From Anderseniella sp963698275 (GTDB taxonomy: Bacteria; Pseudomonadota; Alphaproteobacteria; Rhizobiales; Aestuariivirgaceae): a stretch of 64,000 bases of DNA. Shown here piece by piece: positions 60,772-64,000 of the stretch. The stretch lies in assembly GCA_963698275.1 (NCBI GenBank), contig CAVOQE010000001.1, positions 434,001 to 498,000 of the forward strand, given 5' to 3'. The number at the start of each line of letters is the position of its first letter. The first letter of the stretch is position 1. Made by a program: the position numbers and the translations under genes. The notes beneath the pieces are model-generated. The model did not search any database, had not been told where the DNA came from, and was given only the letters and a program-made list of their open reading frames with translations.

Positions 60772-61603
60772 ATTGAACGAACTTCCCGATGCTGTGAATG
60801 TCAATCAACAACAGCGCTCCACATGCGATGAACAACCCGTAAGACATTCCCACCCTGAATGCGATGCAAAGCAAGGCAATATTCAGAACCTGAAAATTCA
60901 TCTCGTCGGCATACAGTCCTGCACCGAGCAGAAAGCCGACTTCAACTGTCAGGAACAGCAAGGAACGCACGCCCGCCAACAGCAGCAAGCCGACACCTAT
61001 TTGCCACAGGACAATAAACGTGCCGAGGAACTTGTGCCAGACGCACGGTTTGTTCAGCGTGTCGGCGGAGCAAAGAACGAAAAACATGTTTTCGGTGGTC
61101 GAACCAAAGTAGCTCAAATATGCAATGTACGACCCGTCAAGATAGGTGCCCGCGAGCAATTTCTGGGCCGCGGCACCGAGCATGACGATACCGAGAGTAA
61201 TCCGGAGATAATCTGCATATAGAGGCTGTTCCCACCATTTCGCGAACAACATCGCAAGCGGTATGGTCCAAACAGCAAGCCAGCCGTGATTTGCCTGTGC
61301 GGCCCAATCGCCAGCAACATCATACAAGAAGAACACACAAAAAACGGCAACAGCTATCCGGCTGTATTTTTCGGTCAGGGTTGCCCCAAGGGCGACAACC
61401 GCACCTGCGGCCAAAGCTGTCGAAAAAAGCCAGTGGAAATTCTCTGGTTTGAATTCATCCGGAATTCGTTCGAAACACACTGACAGCATTGCCGTCATCA
61501 ATGCCAGCCTGACGTATTTGCCAATGTCCTCGCCAGCCCTGACCACCGGAACAGGCATCAGAAAGTCCGGCAACCTGGGAATTGTCAGCCCCTGTACGCT
61601 CAT
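60761..61603 (-). CDS. Polytopic membrane protein, possibly HTTM/DoxX-like
   Basis: A 280-residue protein with about eight hydrophobic segments. AAQKLLAGTYLDGSYIAYLSYFG near residue 150 resembles the loop of HTTM and DoxX-like proteins, and such proteins often have a DCC partner, as here. The assignment is tentative. It is first in the three-gene operon and overlaps the next start by 11 bp. Confidence 0.68.
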   Translation of the reverse strand: MSVQGLTIPRLPDFLMPVPVVRAGEDIGKYVRLALMTAMLSVCFERIPDEFKPENFHWLFSTALAAGAVVALGATLTEKYSRIAVAVFCVFFLYDVAGDWAAQANHGWLAVWTIPLAMLFAKWWEQPLYADYLRITLGIVMLGAAAQKLLAGTYLDGSYIAYLSYFGSTTENMFFVLCSADTLNKPCVWHKFLGTFIVLWQIGVGLLLLAGVRSLLFLTVEVGFLLGAGLYADEMNFQVLNIALLCIAFRVGMSYGLFIACGALLLIDIHSIGKFVQYVL

Positions 61604-61934
61604 GGTCCACCCATTCCAGCTGTTTCTTCAATCGATTCTTCCGATAGCAGACAATACCAGTCTGGACAATCGCATGTTATGCGGATTGTGGATTAGTTGA
61701 AACGGGGTTGAAGCAAAATAACAGTGTCAGTTATCCAATTCGCAAACATCGAAGACAGGATGCGCAGGATGGCGGGACAGGCGCCAGTGGAAATTTCGGC
61801 GGCGAGAGGCGGCCAAAGAGACAACATCCATGATCCCGGTTGCAACAATCAGGATCATGGATGCGGGTGTTTTCAAAAGAAACCTGGTCGAGTGTGAAAA
61901 CAAGTCAATCGTGCAGATTTACTCGACCAGAGCT
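61604..61934. other. Intergenic region with an inverted repeat
   Basis: 331 bp with no convincing gene. It holds the promoter side of the DCC operon and the downstream side of the Sel1-like gene. CATCCATGATCC at 61825-61836 and GGATCATGGATG at 61852-61863 form a perfect 12-bp stem with a 15-base loop, probably a terminator for the Sel1-like gene. Confidence 0.55.
61825..61863 (-). terminator. Inverted repeat after the Sel1-like gene
   Basis: Perfect 12-bp stem (CATCCATGATCC / GGATCATGGATG) with a 15-base loop, about 70 bp downstream of the Sel1-like stop codon on the minus strand. It is followed by TTGTCTCTTT on that strand, a weak T-rich tail. Confidence 0.5.
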
Positions 61935-63329
61935 TCAGGGTTGGTTGATTTGCCTGCTGAGTGACCGCGCTGTTTGCTTGGCGCTTTCATCGCCGGCATC
62001 GACAGCCTTGTTATACCAGTCAAGCGCCAGTTTTGAGTTCGGCCGCAAGCCCTGCACACCCAGTTGAGTGAAAATGCGGGGATCGTAGGTGGACCCAATT
62101 CTGGCTGCGGCAAATTGATCACCTTGCTGGAAGGCATGCTGATACAGTTGACGCGCTGATACAATGTCGCCAAGCAGCAACAACTTGTCGCCGCGCTCAA
62201 GCAGAATGCTAACCGCCTTGCCGTTCTGGCTGCGCAGCGGGCTTAGCATGCCCTTGGCAGTTTTGTCCTCGGTCAGATCGGAACTGCCCAGTTGCATTGA
62301 CTTTGGCGGTACACTCAATGCGCTTTCAATGGCGGCATCGTCAGCATCGGATCTGATTTCGATGGCACCTGCTGAAGAGGTCGCGGATTGCGGAGTGGTA
62401 ACCTGCGGTGACAGGCTGGCAATTTTTTGAGTCGCTTCCTCTTTTGCCGCTTCGACCGGCACCGTGATCAGTTCGCTGGTCGCGGCACGGGATGTGGCTT
62501 CTGACTGCGACCTGTTCAGGTTATAGACGGTCGTAGGTGCGGCGGGCATGGCCGTGGGAGCTATACGCACAAGCCGTTTGGTCGTTGGTTTGACGAAGTT
62601 CGGCGCAGGTCTGGCAGGCGCAGGCTCGAGTTCGGCAACAACCTGCTTTGGTGGAACAGCCTGCTCTTGAGGTTGGGACGGCGCAACCGGCTCGCGAACT
62701 GGTTCAGCAGCTTTTTCGATCTCTACTTGCGGTAGCCGGGGGACTTCAACCGCGGTCATATCGACTACTTCTTCAACCGGTTGCTGAAGGTCGGCTGATG
62801 ACGCTAAAGCAAGTGCCTCTGCGTTCTGGAAGTGTGAACTGGAAGATCCGCCTGAACCGCCGCCGTCACCCGCTGCAGATGCGGTTTGTACACTTTGAAG
62901 AGCGGGAGCATCCAGGCTGTAGGATGAGAGAAATTTCCAGTCGTCGGCTGTCCTGTAGTAAAAAGCTCCAAGGCCGCTGGCGCCGATGACTATCAGCGCG
63001 CTGGAGAATGCAAACCACTTGCGGGCCTGCCTGTTGCGGTGAGCATCAAGCTGGGCGCGGCGATGTGCCATAACCGCCATGCGATGTTCGAAAATCTCTT
63101 CCCGGGACCTGAATTTTGACGCCCGTACCGGTCGCTGCGCAGACGTTACAGCGTCGCCGTGTGCATCATGTTGGGTCGCACCTGCACCGTGTTGTGAAGA
63201 CGCCGAAGACGGATTGCTGTCATCCAGGTTGGCAGCCTGATGATCGTTCCAGATTTCATCGCCAATTTCGGCCAGATCTATCCGTAGTGAATCCAGTTTG
63301 CTTTGCTTGTCATCGGCTTTCTTGGTCAT
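61935..63329 (-). CDS. Sel1-like membrane protein with long disordered region
   Basis: Protein of 464 residues. The first 100 residues are polar and cytoplasmic, one membrane segment follows at about 103-125 (WFAFSSALIVIGASGLGAFYY), then a proline- and alanine-rich linker of some 230 residues, and a C-terminal Sel1-like repeat part (ARQLYQHAFQQGDQFAAARIGS, ALDWYNKAVDAGDESAKQ). The ATG at 63329 is chosen from the family-like start MTKKADDKQ; the frame is open to 63560 through a tandem repeat. It is encoded downstream of a TAXI receptor gene and may form a unit with it. Confidence 0.75.
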   Translation of the reverse strand: MTKKADDKQSKLDSLRIDLAEIGDEIWNDHQAANLDDSNPSSASSQHGAGATQHDAHGDAVTSAQRPVRASKFRSREEIFEHRMAVMAHRRAQLDAHRNRQARKWFAFSSALIVIGASGLGAFYYRTADDWKFLSSYSLDAPALQSVQTASAAGDGGGSGGSSSSHFQNAEALALASSADLQQPVEEVVDMTAVEVPRLPQVEIEKAAEPVREPVAPSQPQEQAVPPKQVVAELEPAPARPAPNFVKPTTKRLVRIAPTAMPAAPTTVYNLNRSQSEATSRAATSELITVPVEAAKEEATQKIASLSPQVTTPQSATSSAGAIEIRSDADDAAIESALSVPPKSMQLGSSDLTEDKTAKGMLSPLRSQNGKAVSILLERGDKLLLLGDIVSARQLYQHAFQQGDQFAAARIGSTYDPRIFTQLGVQGLRPNSKLALDWYNKAVDAGDESAKQTARSLSRQINQP

Positions 63330-63340
63330 GATGTCATTTT

Positions 63341-63408
63341 CCCTGTTACGCACGCGACCTCGTTGGATCGACTTCCCTGTTACGCATGCGACCTCGTTGG
63401 GTCGACTT
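63341..63408. repeat. Tandem 34-bp repeat, two copies
   Basis: Units at 63341-63374 and 63375-63408 begin CCCTGTTACGCA and differ at two positions. They occupy most of the 109-bp gap between the TAXI receptor gene and the Sel1-like gene and include the ribosome site region of the latter. Confidence 0.85.
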
Positions 63409-63438
63409 ACTACTGGCCGGGTTTTCCCGGCGTATTTT

Positions 63439-64000
63439 CTAATTCTCCTTGGAAACCGCCTCATTCCATTGGATGAATTTGTTGAACAATATCTTCTGGT
63501 CCGATTGGCTGAGTACGACCGTACGTCCCTGACTGGCGAGATAGGCCTGGAATGCCTCAAACAATTTGCGCTGTTGGGCGGTCGGTGCTGCTGCGGTTAC
63601 CTTGGCTTCGTTTTCAGCAAGCCAGGCTTCCGCAACTGCGTATCGGCGCCAGCCCGGCAACTCCGCAGCCAGGTTCACTTCGCGCCATTTCTGATGCCGC
63701 GGTGCCTGCTGGAACTCATCAAACCGTGCGAAGAAGCTTTCGATGAACCGTTTTACACGATAGTAGCGGCCCGTCTTCGGTTTCCAGTTGAACACAGCCA
63801 TGACCGCGCCAACCGCGATGGTGTCAACCGGGCTGTCAGCGTCCACCAGATTGCCATAGTCTTTCGAACTCAGTTTCGCGGGCAGATAGCTTTGCTGGAG
63901 TTCTGCGGTGTAGGGAACAGGCACGATGTGCAGACCGTCATCCTTTTTTACAGAGGTGAAAATGGATGCCGGTTTGCCGGCCACATAAACCATGGCGTCA
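63439..64000 (-). CDS. TAXI-family TRAP receptor, C-terminal part, cut by the window edge
   Basis: At least 187 residues of a solute receptor whose start lies beyond the window. The frame stays open to 64000 and reads DAMVYVAGKPASIFTSV before the apparent ATG, so the methionine at 63993 is internal. HIVPVPYTAELQQSYLPAKLSSKDYGNL and DTIAVGAVMAVFNW are typical of the TAXI group. The unusually long C-terminal end (KLFEAFQAYLASQGRTVVLSQSDQKILFNKF) resembles that of TAXI proteins found next to membrane proteins. Confidence 0.78.
   Translation of the reverse strand, partial: DAMVYVAGKPASIFTSVKKDDGLHIVPVPYTAELQQSYLPAKLSSKDYGNLVDADSPVDTIAVGAVMAVFNWKPKTGRYYRVKRFIESFFARFDEFQQAPRHQKWREVNLAAELPGWRRYAVAEAWLAENEAKVTAAAPTAQQRKLFEAFQAYLASQGRTVVLSQSDQKILFNKFIQWNEAVSKEN

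Noticed and set aside
1..64000. CRISPR arrays, rRNA, tRNA genes, integrases or prophage genes
   Set aside because: None was seen on either strand by eye; short tRNA genes could be missed without a covariance search.

Overview
The window looks like a chromosomal segment of a moderately GC-rich alphaproteobacterium, probably Hyphomicrobiales-like and possibly marine. The reasons are the gene content (PreTA/RutR pyrimidine catabolism, many ABC, TRAP and tripartite tricarboxylate transporters, a NarK-NarGHJI operon), tight ATGA-type gene overlaps and purine-rich ribosome binding sites. This placement is inference. I saw no rRNA, tRNA, CRISPR array or transposase gene.

Layout. (1) 0.1-10.8 kb: a nitrate respiration operon (narK, narG, narH, narJ, narI, a parvulin-type isomerase), then a hemerythrin-like protein overlapping a beta-carbonic anhydrase. 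(2) 10.8-28.7 kb: a pyrimidine block. It holds upp, divergent preT-preA, a DMT permease, the regulator rutR, a beta-ureidopropionase-type hydrolase, a dihydropyrimidinase, an NMT1/THI5-type ABC transporter, a BMP-type nucleoside ABC transporter and a yeast-type cytosine deaminase. Three good matches to the RutR operator lie in front of preT/upp, the hydrolase operon and the BMP operon. Together these genes could import nucleosides or bases, deaminate cytosine to uracil, and either salvage it (Upp) or degrade it to beta-alanine. Four separate single-base insertions break rutR (C-terminus only), the dihydropyrimidinase (twice) and one permease, all within 4.8 kb. A 265-bp MITE-like element separates the last permease from the deaminase.

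(3) 28.9-30.7 kb: a GT92-like glycosyltransferase and an unknown exported protein. (4) 30.8-36.8 kb: a LysR regulator divergent from a D-cysteine desulfhydrase/L-cysteate sulfo-lyase family enzyme, a glutamate/aspartate-type ABC importer and an alpha/beta hydrolase. (5) 37.0-43.7 kb: a glycine-betaine/proline-type ABC importer whose permease has a long N-terminal extension, then a TctABC transporter on the other strand. (6) 44.1-46.8 kb: phosphoenolpyruvate carboxylase. (7) 46.9-51.0 kb: a Rieske oxygenase and a trimethylamine-dehydrogenase-like flavoprotein divergent from a BetI-like TetR regulator, suggesting N-demethylation of a methylated amine or betaine.

(8) 51.1-59.8 kb: a TRAP transporter and a homogentisate pathway block (MarR regulator, hmgA, fumarylacetoacetase, an MBL-fold protein, a flavin hydroxylase and a DUF2783 small protein). 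A 22-bp palindrome in front of the TRAP genes matches one in the marR-hmgA gap and ties the two together. (9) 59.9-64.0 kb: a three-gene operon with a DCC (DUF393) protein and two membrane proteins, a Sel1-like membrane protein, and a TAXI solute receptor cut by the window edge.

Two copies of a 106-bp double-hairpin repeat occur 37 kb apart. The most useful observations are the RutR regulon with its cluster of insertions, the shared MarR-type operator, the MITE and the two-hairpin repeat.
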